From: Zeimonas sediminis
GTDB lineage: Bacteria; Pseudomonadota; Gammaproteobacteria; Burkholderiales; Burkholderiaceae_E
Assembly: GCF_023721795.1 (NCBI RefSeq)
Contig: NZ_JAMQYE010000002.1
Coordinates: forward strand, 372,001-436,000
Reading direction: 5' to 3'
Length of the DNA stretch: 64,000 bases
The notes under the pieces: generated by a model
The model's database searches: none
What the model was told of the DNA's origin: nothing
The model's input: the letters and a program-made list of their open reading frames with translations, nothing else
Position numbers and translations under genes: made by a program
Part shown: positions 31,418 to 40,229 of the stretch, piece by piece
Numbering within the stretch: position 1 is the stretch's first letter
Layout: the number at the start of each line of letters is the position of its first letter

Positions 31418-32224
31418 CTAGCCGCCGTCGCCGCGCGAGCCGGGGCGCTTGCGTCGCAAGGCCGCCTCGCGCGCCGCCCGCGACTCCGCGCTGGCCGCGG
31501 CCAGCGCGATCTGGTCGTGCGCCATGTAGCCGGCCGCGTGGTTCAGCGCCGTGGCCACTGCGTTGATCGACTCCTTGCTCATCCGCACGACCGCCGGCGG
31601 CATCGACATCGCGCGCGCGGCCACCTCGCGCGCCAGCGCCAGCGCGCCGCCGCTCGCCGCCACGTAGTCGAGCAGGCCGATCTCGAGTGCCTGCGGCGCC
31701 GCGAAGCGCTCGCAGAGGATCGTCAGCCGCTTGGCCCTCGCCGGGCCGAGCAGGTTGACCAGCCGCGGGATCGTGCCCCAGGTCAGCGGAATGCCGAGCG
31801 AGATCTCGGGCAGCGACACGAAGGCGTCCTCCCCGGCGACGCGCCAGTCGCAGGCCAGCGCCAGCGCCAGGCCGCCGCCGACCGCGTAGCCCTCGATCGC
31901 GGCGATCGTGACCTGCGGAATCTCCTCCCAGGCCCGGCACAGGCGATATCCGGTCGCGGTGATCCGGCGCCGCTCGGAAATCGACAGCGAGGCATCGGCC
32001 CAGGCCCGGGCGTCGTCCAGGTCGGCGCCTGCCGAGAAGAAACGCGCGGCGCCGGTCAGGATCACCGCGTCCACGTCGTCGCGCTCGCCGAGTTCGCGAG
32101 CGACCGCGATCAGCTCGCGCATCAGCCGGCTGGAGAGCGCGTTGCGCGCGGCGGGCCGGTCCAGCGTGACCACGGCGCAGCGATCGGCCACTTCCAGCTT
32201 CAGGTTCTCGTAGCCTGCTTGCAC
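31418..32224 (-). CDS. Enoyl-CoA hydratase/isomerase family protein
   Basis: A 268-residue crotonase-fold protein starting at GTG. The oxyanion-hole motifs are FSAGADLDD and AIEGYAVGGGLALALACDWRVA. The catalytic Glu position typical of hydratases is LPEISLGIPLTWG, which has an acid at the first site. LTRPAARNAL-like RPAARNALSS opens the fold. The C-terminal RRKRPGSRGDGG tail is unusually basic. It lies convergent with the aminotransferase and divergent from the class II aldolase gene. Substrate unknown. Confidence 0.87.
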   Translation of the reverse strand: MQAGYENLKLEVADRCAVVTLDRPAARNALSSRLMRELIAVARELGERDDVDAVILTGAARFFSAGADLDDARAWADASLSISERRRITATGYRLCRAWEEIPQVTIAAIEGYAVGGGLALALACDWRVAGEDAFVSLPEISLGIPLTWGTIPRLVNLLGPARAKRLTILCERFAAPQALEIGLLDYVAASGGALALAREVAARAMSMPPAVVRMSKESINAVATALNHAAGYMAHDQIALAAASAESRAAREAALRRKRPGSRGDGG

Positions 32225-32297
32225 CCGTCTTCTCCGTGGTTCGAGCTTCGTTCCGGTCGAAAGACTAACCCAGCGCGACCTCGACGGACCACGCCCC

Positions 32298-32303
32298 TAT
32301 ACT
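32298..32303 (+). promoter_or_regulatory. Candidate -10 element of the class II aldolase gene
   Basis: TATACT (5 of 6 to consensus) stands 35 bp before the start codon in an otherwise GC-rich stretch. No -35 match at 16-18 bp. Confidence 0.45.
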
Positions 32304-32338
32304 CGGGGCTCGCCATCCAGTTTCGAGGAGCAGCCCCG

Positions 32339-33109
32339 ATGTCCGTCCATTCCCTCGCCGCATCGCGCATCGCGGATCCGGTGCAGCAGGCCAAAGTCCA
32401 TCTGGCAGCGTCGCTGCGTCTCGCCGTCCTGCACGAGCTCGACGAGGGCATCGACAATCACTTCACGGTGGCGGTGCCGGGCCAGCGGGACCGCTACCTG
32501 ATCCTGCCCTTCGGCCTGCACTGGTCGGAAGCGCGCGCCAGCGACCTGGCGGTGTTCGACGAAGCCGGCCGCACGATCGAGGGACAGGGCGTGGTCGAGT
32601 TGTCGGCGCGCTGCATCCACGCGCCGATCCACCGCATCTGCGGCGCCAGCGTCGTGCTGCACACCCACCAGACCTGGGCTCTGGCCCTGAACATGCTCGA
32701 GGACAACCGGCTGCTGCCGACCAGCCAGACCGCGGCCTTCTTCGACGGCCACATCGTCTACGACGACGGGTACAACGGACTCGCCGACACGCTCGCCGAG
32801 GGCGAGCGCCTGGCCGGGCTGCTCGGCACCGACGGGCACGTCGTGTTCATGAAGAACCACGGCGTACTGGTCGTCGGCGACACGGTCGCGCAGGCCTACC
32901 GCCGCCTTTACCGGCTCGAGCGCGTCTGCCGCGCGCAGCTGCTCGCGATGGGCTCGGGCCGGCCCTTGCAGGTGCTGCCGCCCGAGGTCGTCGCCCGCGT
33001 GAAGGCGCCCAATCCCGACAACACGCACTCGCTGGCGGAGCGCGAACGCCTGTTCTTCGAGGCGATGATGCGGGTGCTCGACCGCGAGCTGCCCGGCTAC
33101 GCCGACTAG
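32339..33109 (+). CDS. Class II aldolase/adducin family protein
   Basis: A 256-residue protein of the fuculose-aldolase/adducin fold. Zinc-binding histidines are seen in VVLHTHQTWALALN and at KNHGVLVVG; HFTVAVPG near residue 40 is the family entry motif. Members act as aldolases, epimerases or decarboxylases on sugar phosphates, or lack activity. The upstream TTTCGAGGAG provides a ribosome-binding site. Neighbours do not reveal the substrate. Confidence 0.85.
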   Translation: MSVHSLAASRIADPVQQAKVHLAASLRLAVLHELDEGIDNHFTVAVPGQRDRYLILPFGLHWSEARASDLAVFDEAGRTIEGQGVVELSARCIHAPIHRICGASVVLHTHQTWALALNMLEDNRLLPTSQTAAFFDGHIVYDDGYNGLADTLAEGERLAGLLGTDGHVVFMKNHGVLVVGDTVAQAYRRLYRLERVCRAQLLAMGSGRPLQVLPPEVVARVKAPNPDNTHSLAERERLFFEAMMRVLDRELPGYAD

Positions 33110-33178
33110 TCGCCTCACCGCCGGAGCTCGAGCAGGGCTCGCCCAGGCGCCGCCAGCACGACAGGAGGCCCTCACGCC

Positions 33179-33742
33179 ATGAACGCCAGCACCTTCTCGA
33201 ATGCCCGCACCCTCTCGGCCGTCGCACTGTTCGCCGCGCTGGCCGGTTGCGCGCTGCCGCCCTTCGGGCCATCCGAGCCCGCGGCGCCCGGCGGCACCGT
33301 CTACCGGATCAGCACGCCCTACGACGCCACGCTGGCGGCCCGCCTGCTCGCCAGCGGCCCGAACACGGTCACCGGCAGCGCATCGGTGCGCCAGCGCAAC
33401 GGCACGGTGGTCACCTGCGCCGGCCAATCCGTCTTCCTGGTGCCAGCCACCGACTACGCGCGGATCCGCGTGCGCGCGCTGTACGGCAGCGACGAGCGCG
33501 GCGCGAGCCTGGACGGCCGCAGCTATCGCTTCGACCCGGACCCGCCCGAGTACACGAAGCTGGTCAGGCAGGCGCAGTGCGACGCGAATGGCCGCTTCCG
33601 CTTCGACCGGGTCGCCAGCGGAACCTTCTTCCTGACCGCGGTGGTCCGCTGGCAGGAGGGCGAGCGACGCGCCGGCGGCTCGCTGATGCAGCGGGTCACC
33701 ACCGGCGGCGGGCGCACGGTCGACCTGACGCTGTCGCGTTGA
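33179..33742 (+). CDS. Predicted lipoprotein of unknown function
   Basis: A 187-residue protein with a lipoprotein signal: hydrophobic LSAVALFAAL followed by the lipobox LAGC, so the mature protein would be anchored by Cys24 or nearby. The mature part contains TITGSASVRQRNGTVVTC-like segments (here TVTGSASVRQRNGTVVTCAG) and RFRFDRVASGTFFLTAVVRW, which looks like a small beta-sandwich domain of the carboxypeptidase-regulatory type. I do not recognise a named family. ACAGGAGGCC precedes the ATG. It lies 58 bp upstream of the RND adaptor and may be co-transcribed. Confidence 0.75.
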   Translation: MNASTFSNARTLSAVALFAALAGCALPPFGPSEPAAPGGTVYRISTPYDATLAARLLASGPNTVTGSASVRQRNGTVVTCAGQSVFLVPATDYARIRVRALYGSDERGASLDGRSYRFDPDPPEYTKLVRQAQCDANGRFRFDRVASGTFFLTAVVRWQEGERRAGGSLMQRVTTGGGRTVDLTLSR

Positions 33743-33800
33743 GGCCCGTGGCTGCGAGCGCGGTTACCATCGGCACTGACCGCCCCCGCTCACGAGACCG

Positions 33801-34958
33801 ATGACAGCTTCTCCGACCGAGCGCCGACCGCGCACCGGGTGGCGCTTCTGGCTGATCCTCGCGGCACTGTCGGCCGCGGCCGTCGCGGCGTCTCTGCTCT
33901 ACGACGAAGCGGATCTGCGCGCGCTGCGCGACATGATCGGGCAGCGCGACAAGGCCTCGCCGCCTTCCGCGCGCACCGCTGCCGGCAAGCCGCCGGCGTC
34001 GGCCGCGCCCGTCACCGTCGAGACCGCCCGTGTGCGGGTCGAGCCGCTGGTCGAGTCGATCCGCGCGGTCGGCAGCCTGCTGCCCGACGAGGCGGTCACC
34101 GTCACGTCCGAGATCGCGGGCCGCGTCGAGAAGATCGCCTTCCGCGAGGGACAACGGGTCGCCGCCGGCGACCTGCTGGTGCAGCTCGACGCGTCGGTCC
34201 TGAAGGCCGAGCTGGCGCGCAGCCGCTCGGAGCTGACGCTCGCCCGCGCCAACAACGAGCGCTTCGCGAAGCTGGCCCGCGAGGGGATGGCATCGCCTCG
34301 CTCTCGCGACGAGGCGCTGGCCGCGCTGCAGGCGGCCGAGGCGGGCATCGCGCTGGCCGAGGCGAGGCTCGCGAAGACGACGATCCGCGCCCCGCTGTCG
34401 GGCGTCGTCGGCCTGCGAACGATCAGCGCCGGCGCCTACCTGGAACCCGGCGACCCGATCGTCGCACTGGCCGACACCGATCCGGTGAAGCTCGACTTCC
34501 GCGTGCCCGAGCTCGCGCTGCCGGCGCTGCGCAACGGCCAGCAGGTGAACGTGACGATCGACGCCCTGCCCGACCGGCGCTTCGAGGGCACGGTCTACGC
34601 GATCGATCCGATCGTCGAGGTCGGCGGCCGCGCGATCCGGATGCGCGCGCGAATCCCGAACCCGAAGGGCGAGCTCGCGCCTGGCCTGTTCGCTCGCGTG
34701 GAGATCGTCGTGAGCCGGCGCGAGCGAGCGATCCTGATCCCCGACTCGGCGGTCTTCGCGAAGGGCGACAGGCGCTACGTGTACCGGGTCGTCGACGGCG
34801 AGGCCCGGCTCACCGCGATCGAGCTCGGCGTTCGCAGGCCGGGCCGCGTCGAGGTGCTGGCAGGCCTGGCCGAAGGCGACACGGTGGTCAGCGCCGGCCA
34901 CCAGCGCCTGCGCGACCAGGCGCCGGTCGAACTCGCCGCGCCCCGGCCCGGAGCCTGA
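33801..34958 (+). CDS. RND efflux periplasmic adaptor (membrane fusion protein)
   Basis: A 385-residue HlyD/MexA-class adaptor. One N-terminal membrane helix (WRFWLILAALSAAAVAASLLY) anchors it, then come lipoyl halves (EIAGRVEKIAFREGQRVAAGDLLVQLD and later IRAPLSGVVGLRTISAGAYLEPGD, cited in part), a short coiled-coil hairpin, and a beta-barrel domain ending in VSAGHQRLRDQAPVEL. It lacks a lipobox, so it uses a helix anchor. The permease gene follows after 1 bp. No outer-membrane factor gene is adjacent, so a shared TolC-like protein is expected. Confidence 0.92.
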   Translation: MTASPTERRPRTGWRFWLILAALSAAAVAASLLYDEADLRALRDMIGQRDKASPPSARTAAGKPPASAAPVTVETARVRVEPLVESIRAVGSLLPDEAVTVTSEIAGRVEKIAFREGQRVAAGDLLVQLDASVLKAELARSRSELTLARANNERFAKLAREGMASPRSRDEALAALQAAEAGIALAEARLAKTTIRAPLSGVVGLRTISAGAYLEPGDPIVALADTDPVKLDFRVPELALPALRNGQQVNVTIDALPDRRFEGTVYAIDPIVEVGGRAIRMRARIPNPKGELAPGLFARVEIVVSRRERAILIPDSAVFAKGDRRYVYRVVDGEARLTAIELGVRRPGRVEVLAGLAEGDTVVSAGHQRLRDQAPVELAAPRPGA

Positions 34959-34959
34959 G

Positions 34960-37900
34960 TTGAGCCCGTTCGAGTTCTTCATCCGACGGCGCGTCTTCTC
35001 GACGGTGCTCAGCCTGGTGATCGTGCTGGTCGGGCTGGTGTCCTACACCCGGCTGACCGTGCGCGAGTACCCGAACATCGACCAGCCGATCGTGTCGGTG
35101 CGCACGAACTACCTGGGCGCCAGCGCCGAGATCATCGAGACCCAGGTCTCGCAGGTGCTCGAGGGCTCGATCGCCGGCATCGAGGGCATCGAGGCGCTGA
35201 CCTCGAGCAGCGAGGCCGAGCTGAGCCGCATCACGGTCCGCTTCCGGCTGGGCACCGACCCCGACGTCGCCGCCAGCGACGTGCGCGACCGCGTGTCGCG
35301 GGTGCGCGGCCGCCTGCCCGACGAGATCGAGGAGCCGGTCATCGCGAAAGTCGAGGCCGACGCGCAGGCGATCATCTTCGTCGCGCTGACCAGCGATCGC
35401 GCGCCGACGGTCGAGATCTCCGACTACGCCGACCGCTACGTGCGCGACCGGCTCCAGACGCTGCCGGGCGTGGCCGAGGTTCGCATCTTCGGAGAGCGGC
35501 GCTACTCGATGCGGATCTGGCTCGACCGCGCACGGCTGGCCGCCTACGAACTGACCGTGCAGGACATCGAGGACGCCCTGCGCCAGCAGAATGCCGAGGT
35601 GCCGTCGGGCCGCATCGAGGGCCCCGACACCGAGTTCACCGTGCTGTCGCGCACCGGGCTGGTCCGGCCCGAACAGTTTCGCGAGATCGTCGTCAAGGAC
35701 GCCGGCGGCTTCGCGGTGCGGCTGGGAGACGTCGCGCGGGTCGAGCTCGGCCCGCAGGACGAGCGCCGGATCACCCGCTACAACGGCAGGCAGGCGGTGG
35801 TCCTGGGCATCGTCAAGCAGGCGACCGCGAACCCGCTCGACATCTCCAACGAGATGCGCGCGGTGCTGCCGCAGCTCGAGCGCGACCTGCCGGCGGGCAT
35901 GAGCATCGCGATCGCCTACGACAGTTCGGTGTTCATCGACCGCTCGATCGAGGCGGTGTACACCACGATCGCCGAGGCGGTCGTGCTGGTCGTGCTCGTG
36001 ATCTTCCTGTTCCTTCGCACCGCGCGCGCGACGATCGTGCCGCTGGTCACCATCCCGGTCTCGCTGATCGGCGCGTTCGCGCTGATGGAGGTGCTCGGCT
36101 TCTCGATCAACACGCTTACGCTGCTGTCCATGGTGCTGGCGATCGGCCTGGTGGTCGACGACGCGATCGTCGTGCTCGAGAACATCCATCGCCACGTCGA
36201 GCAGGGCATGAAGCCGATGAGGGCGGCGATCACTGGCATCAGGGAGATCTCCGGCGCGGTCGTCGCGATGACGCTCACGCTGGCCGCGGTCTACGCGCCG
36301 GTGGCCTTCGCGCCGGGCCGCACCGGCGGGCTGTTCGCCGAGTTCGCGCTCACGCTCGCGGGCGCCGTCGTCGTGTCCGGCTTCGTCGCGCTGACGCTGT
36401 CTCCGATGATGTGCTCGCGCCTGCTGCGCGAGCACGAGACGCACGGCCGCTTCTACAACGCGCTGGAGCGGGTGCTGGTGGGCATGACCGCCGCGTACCG
36501 CAGGACGCTCGCGGCGAGCCTGCGGATGCGGCCGGCCGTCGCGCTGGTCGCGCTGCTCGCGGCGGGCGCGAGCGGACTGCTGTTCTCGAGCCTGAAGTCC
36601 GAGCTCGCGCCGCTGGAGGACCGCGGCGTGATCTTCACGGCGGGCAACGCCCCGGAGGGCTCGACCATCGACTTCACCAGCCGTTACATCGGCCAGCTCG
36701 AGCGCCTGCTCGACGGGATTCCCGAGGTCGCGAACTCCTTCGTCATCGTCGGCTCGCGCGCGGTGACCGAGCTGATCTCGTTCTCCAGGCTGATCCCGTG
36801 GGAGGACCGCGAGCGCACGCAGATGGAGATCGTCGAGTCGATCCGCGGCGACCTGTCGCGGATCGCCGGCGTGCGGACCTCGGCGAACAACCCCGGCTCC
36901 TTCGGCCAGAGCGCGCGAAACCGTCCGATCGAGTTCGTGATCCAGACCTCCGAGAGCTACGAGAAGCTCGACGAATACGTGTCGCTGGTGCTGGCCGAAG
37001 CCGCTGCCTGGCCGGGCCTGGTCAACGTCGACAGCGACCTGCGGCTGAACAAGCCGCAGGTCCAGGTCAACGTCGACCGGGAGCGGGTCGCGGACACCGG
37101 CGCGAGCGTGCTGGCCGTCGGCCGCACGCTGGAGACGCTGCTCGGCGGCCGCCAGGTCACCCGCTTCAACCAGAACGGCGAGCAGTACGACGTGATCGTG
37201 CAGGTGGCGCCGGACGAGCGCCTGACGCCCGGCGCGATCGAGGACATCTACGTGCGCAGCCGCAGCGGCTCGATGATCCAGCTGTCGAACCTGGTCCGCC
37301 TCGAGGAGGCGGTCGCGCCCAAGGAGCTCAACCGCTTCAACCAGTTCCGCTCGGCGACGATCACCGCCAACCTGGCGCCCGGCTACTCGCTGGGCGAGGG
37401 GCTGGCGTTCCTCGAGCGCACGGTGGAGCGGGTCCTGCCGCCCACGGTGCGCTACGACTACTCGGGGCAGTCGCGCGAGTTCCGCGAGGCCGGCAGCAGC
37501 CTGATGTTCGTGTTCGTTCTGGCCCTGGTCTTCATCTACCTGGTGCTGGCCGCGCAGTTCGAGAGCTTCGTCGACCCGCTGATCATCCTGCTGACCGTGC
37601 CGCTGTCGATGGCGGGCGCGCTGGCCGCGCTTCACCTGACCGGCGGCACGCTGAACATCTACAGCCAGATCGGACTGATCACGCTGATCGGGCTGATCAG
37701 CAAGCACGGCATCCTGATCGTCCAGTTCGCGAACGCGCTGCAGGACGCGGGCCGCGGCAAGCTCGAAGCCGTGATCGAGGCCGCGGTGCTGCGGCTGCGG
37801 CCGATCCTGATGACCACCGGCGCCATGGTCGCCGGCGCCATCCCACTGGCGATCGCGCACGGCGCCGGGGCCGCGAGCCGCCAGGAGATCGGCTGGGTCA

Positions 37901-38037
37901 TCGTCGGCGGCATGAGCCTGGGCACGGTGCTGACGCTGTTCGTCGTGCCGGCCGCGTACACGCTGCTCGCGCGCGATCGCGCGCGCGACGCCGCACGCAC
38001 GGGCGAGCGCCCGCCTGCCGGCGCCGTCGCACGATGA
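34960..38037 (+). CDS. RND-family multidrug efflux permease
   Basis: A 1025-residue inner-membrane pump with twelve helices and two large periplasmic loops, of the HAE1/AcrB-MexB class. The proton-relay pair is in GLVVDDAIVVLENIHRH. The N-terminus FEFFIRRRVFSTVLSL and YPNIDQPIVSVRTNY are typical of MdtBC/OqxB-like pumps, and the C-terminal GLISKHGILIVQFAN carries the helix 10 region. It starts at TTG two bases after the adaptor stop. It is translationally coupled to the Nudix gene at its end (ATGA). Substrates are not predictable. Confidence 0.95.
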   Translation: MSPFEFFIRRRVFSTVLSLVIVLVGLVSYTRLTVREYPNIDQPIVSVRTNYLGASAEIIETQVSQVLEGSIAGIEGIEALTSSSEAELSRITVRFRLGTDPDVAASDVRDRVSRVRGRLPDEIEEPVIAKVEADAQAIIFVALTSDRAPTVEISDYADRYVRDRLQTLPGVAEVRIFGERRYSMRIWLDRARLAAYELTVQDIEDALRQQNAEVPSGRIEGPDTEFTVLSRTGLVRPEQFREIVVKDAGGFAVRLGDVARVELGPQDERRITRYNGRQAVVLGIVKQATANPLDISNEMRAVLPQLERDLPAGMSIAIAYDSSVFIDRSIEAVYTTIAEAVVLVVLVIFLFLRTARATIVPLVTIPVSLIGAFALMEVLGFSINTLTLLSMVLAIGLVVDDAIVVLENIHRHVEQGMKPMRAAITGIREISGAVVAMTLTLAAVYAPVAFAPGRTGGLFAEFALTLAGAVVVSGFVALTLSPMMCSRLLREHETHGRFYNALERVLVGMTAAYRRTLAASLRMRPAVALVALLAAGASGLLFSSLKSELAPLEDRGVIFTAGNAPEGSTIDFTSRYIGQLERLLDGIPEVANSFVIVGSRAVTELISFSRLIPWEDRERTQMEIVESIRGDLSRIAGVRTSANNPGSFGQSARNRPIEFVIQTSESYEKLDEYVSLVLAEAAAWPGLVNVDSDLRLNKPQVQVNVDRERVADTGASVLAVGRTLETLLGGRQVTRFNQNGEQYDVIVQVAPDERLTPGAIEDIYVRSRSGSMIQLSNLVRLEEAVAPKELNRFNQFRSATITANLAPGYSLGEGLAFLERTVERVLPPTVRYDYSGQSREFREAGSSLMFVFVLALVFIYLVLAAQFESFVDPLIILLTVPLSMAGALAALHLTGGTLNIYSQIGLITLIGLISKHGILIVQFANALQDAGRGKLEAVIEAAVLRLRPILMTTGAMVAGAIPLAIAHGAGAASRQEIGWVIVGGMSLGTVLTLFVVPAAYTLLARDRARDAARTGERPPAGAVAR

Positions 38038-38762
38038 AGCCGCTCTCGCCGCCGACCGACCGCACCGTCACGATGCCGCCCGAGATCCGCTTCGAAACCG
38101 CGCTGCGCCGGCAGATCGCCGCGCGGCTCGCGTCGTTCCCGCTGCTCGCGCCGGCCTCGCCGGCGGCCGGCCATCCGCACCCGCCTCGCCGCGCGGCGGT
38201 CGCCGTCGCGATCGTCGAGGAGGGCCACGGCGCCGAGCTGCCCGGCGTGCCGTCGCCCCCGCTCTGGAGCCGGCGCGCCGCGCTGCTGCTCACCCGGCGC
38301 TCGATGCGGCTGCGCAGCCATGCAGGCCAGTGGGCGCTGCCCGGCGGGCGGGTCGACGAAGGCGAGAGCGCGGAGCAGGCAGCGCTGCGGGAGCTTCAGG
38401 AGGAGGTCGGGCTCGTGCTCGGCGAGGAGACCATCCTCGGTCGGCTGGACGACTACGTGACGCGCTCGGGCTACGCGATCACCCCGGTCGTGGTGTGGGC
38501 CGGCGAGGCGCGGCGGCTGGCACTCAATCCGGACGAGGTCGCGAGCATCCACCGCATACCGGTCGCGGAGTTCATGCGCGAAGATGCCCCGCTGCTGGAC
38601 GAGGTCGAAGGCGGCGGGCACCCGGTGCTGCGGATGCCGGTAGGCGACAACTGGATCGCAGCGCCGACCGCGGCGGTGCTGTACCAGTTCCGGGAGGTCT
38701 GCATCGCAGGCCGCGAGACCCGCGTCGCGCACTTCGACCAGCCGGCCTTCGCCTGGCGGTGA
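38034..38762 (+). CDS. Nudix hydrolase (CoA-pyrophosphatase-like)
   Basis: A 242-residue protein with an intact Nudix box GGRVDEGESAEQAALRELQEEVGL (positions about 103-126; key residues the REL and EE pair). The preceding LLTRRSMRLRSHAGQWALPGG resembles the NUDT7/CoA diphosphatase subgroup with its HxGqw(a/s)LPGG entry. It hydrolyses a nucleoside diphosphate linked to another moiety, possibly CoA. The N-terminal 45 residues are extra. It overlaps the RND permease stop by four bases, an arrangement that suggests co-expression without an obvious functional link. Confidence 0.87.
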   Translation: MKPLSPPTDRTVTMPPEIRFETALRRQIAARLASFPLLAPASPAAGHPHPPRRAAVAVAIVEEGHGAELPGVPSPPLWSRRAALLLTRRSMRLRSHAGQWALPGGRVDEGESAEQAALRELQEEVGLVLGEETILGRLDDYVTRSGYAITPVVVWAGEARRLALNPDEVASIHRIPVAEFMREDAPLLDEVEGGGHPVLRMPVGDNWIAAPTAAVLYQFREVCIAGRETRVAHFDQPAFAWR

Positions 38763-38823
38763 GCCACCGGGCGGCCCGCGGTTCGTCGCCCCGGGGCGAG
38801 TGGCTGCCCCGGGCGGCGCGCGA

Positions 38824-40188
38824 TCAGAAGCCGGCGGGCGCCGGCGCGTCGCCGACCAGGCCCTCGACCCAGCGGCCCAGTGCCAGCAGCGAGGCGTCGC
38901 CGTCGAAGCGACCGACCAGCTGCAGCCCGGCAGGCAGCGCCGGCGTGCCGGCTCCGTAGGCGTCGGCCACCAGCCCGGCCGGCAGCGTGAGCGCCGGCAG
39001 CCCGCACATCGAGAACGGCAGCGTCTGGCCGAGCACTGCCTCCCGGACCGTGATCCGTCCGCCCTCGACGTCGACCTCGGCCTGGCCACGAAGCGGCGGC
39101 AGCGCCGCCGAGCTGGGCAGCAGCATCGCGTCGAAACCGGCCAGGATCGCGTCGAGCTCGGCGCGGATCCGGTCGCGCTGCTTCATCGAGTCGATGTAGT
39201 CGAGCGCGGCGAGCTTGCGGCCGGCCTCGAGCGGCGGCAGCACCAGGTCGGAGAAGCCCTCGCCGCCTGCCTCGAGCGCGCGGCGGTGCACCCAGGCGGC
39301 CTCGGCCCGGACGATCGGCGTGTAGCAGTCGGTGGCGGTGGGCAAGAGCGGCGTGGCCACCTCGACGATCTCGGCGCCGGCGCCGCGCAGCGTCGCGCAG
39401 GCGCGCTCGAAGTGCTCGCGCACCGCCGCCTGCAGGCGGCCGCGCAGCCACGCTGCGGGGACCGCCAGCCGAGGCGCGCGGGCGACCGTGCCGTGCGAGC
39501 TGCGCCGCTGCGACATGACCTCGAAGAGCCGCGCGCAGTCGTCGACCGAGCGCGCGAGCGGCCCGGCGTGGTCGCAGGTCCAGGACAGGTAGAGCGCGCC
39601 GTCGAGCGGGATCGCGCCGAAGGTCGGCTTGAAGCCGGTCACGCCGCAGAACGCCGCCGGAATCCGGACCGAGCCGCCGGTATCGCTGCCGATGCCGGCC
39701 AGGCCGATGCCGGTGGCCGCGCAGACGCCGGCCCCGCTCGACGAGCCGCCGGCCTGGCGCGCCGGGTCGAACGGATTCTTCACATCGCCGGTCCAGCGGT
39801 TCTCGCCGGTCGCGCCGAGCGCGATCTCGTGCATGTTGGTCTTGGCGAAGATCACCGCCCCGGCGTCGCGAAGGCGCGTCACGAGGCTGGCCTCGCGATC
39901 CGACAGCTCGTGCAGCGGGGCGCGGGTGCCCCCCCTGGTGGGCATGCCGCGCACGTTGAACAGGTCCTTGATCGAGACCGGGATGCCGTGCAAGGGGCCC
40001 AGCGGCCCGCCGGCCCGGGCCTGCGCGTCGCGCTCGCGGGCGTCGGCCAGCGCCGCGTCCCAGTCGACGTGCGCGATCGGGTTCAGGTCGGCCGCGCGCT
40101 GCGCGCGCTCGCGGGCCTGCTCCAGCAGCGACTCGGCGGTGACGGTGCCCGCAGCGATGGCGGCGGCGGCTTCGGCGATCTGGGTCAT
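38824..40188 (-). CDS. Amidase signature family protein
   Basis: A 454-residue amidase. The Ser-cisSer-Lys triad is visible: Lys in GIPVSIKDLFNVRG, the cis-Ser in the GGSSSGAG motif, and the nucleophile Ser in GIGSDTGGSVRIPAAFCG. KTNMHEIALG and FKPTFG are also conserved. It hydrolyses an amide bond; relatives include indoleacetamide hydrolases, aryl-acylamidases and GatA. It stands alone without gatB or gatC, so GatA is unlikely. It is divergent from ggt with a 41-bp gap. Confidence 0.88.
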   Translation of the reverse strand: MTQIAEAAAAIAAGTVTAESLLEQARERAQRAADLNPIAHVDWDAALADARERDAQARAGGPLGPLHGIPVSIKDLFNVRGMPTRGGTRAPLHELSDREASLVTRLRDAGAVIFAKTNMHEIALGATGENRWTGDVKNPFDPARQAGGSSSGAGVCAATGIGLAGIGSDTGGSVRIPAAFCGVTGFKPTFGAIPLDGALYLSWTCDHAGPLARSVDDCARLFEVMSQRRSSHGTVARAPRLAVPAAWLRGRLQAAVREHFERACATLRGAGAEIVEVATPLLPTATDCYTPIVRAEAAWVHRRALEAGGEGFSDLVLPPLEAGRKLAALDYIDSMKQRDRIRAELDAILAGFDAMLLPSSAALPPLRGQAEVDVEGGRITVREAVLGQTLPFSMCGLPALTLPAGLVADAYGAGTPALPAGLQLVGRFDGDASLLALGRWVEGLVGDAPAPAGF

Positions 40189-40217
40189 GGCGGTCTGTCT
40201 CCGGTTTCCTCAGCCGC

Positions 40218-40223
40218 TATTAT
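40218..40223 (+). promoter_or_regulatory. ggt: Candidate -10 element of ggt, 6 nt from the start codon
   Basis: TATTAT (5 of 6) ends 6 nt before the GTG start, the same spacing as seen for coaBC and clpS. No Shine-Dalgarno sequence can fit between them. Confidence 0.45.
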
Positions 40224-40229
40224 GGGCCG

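Noticed and set aside
34888-37860. A 990-codon minus-strand ORF opposite the RND permease
   Set aside because: Antisense shadow of a well-supported RND pump; no family motifs.
38824-40188. The amidase as GatA of the Glu-tRNA amidotransferase
   Set aside because: gatC and gatB are absent from the neighbourhood and the N-terminus differs from GatA; a general amidase is the safer call.
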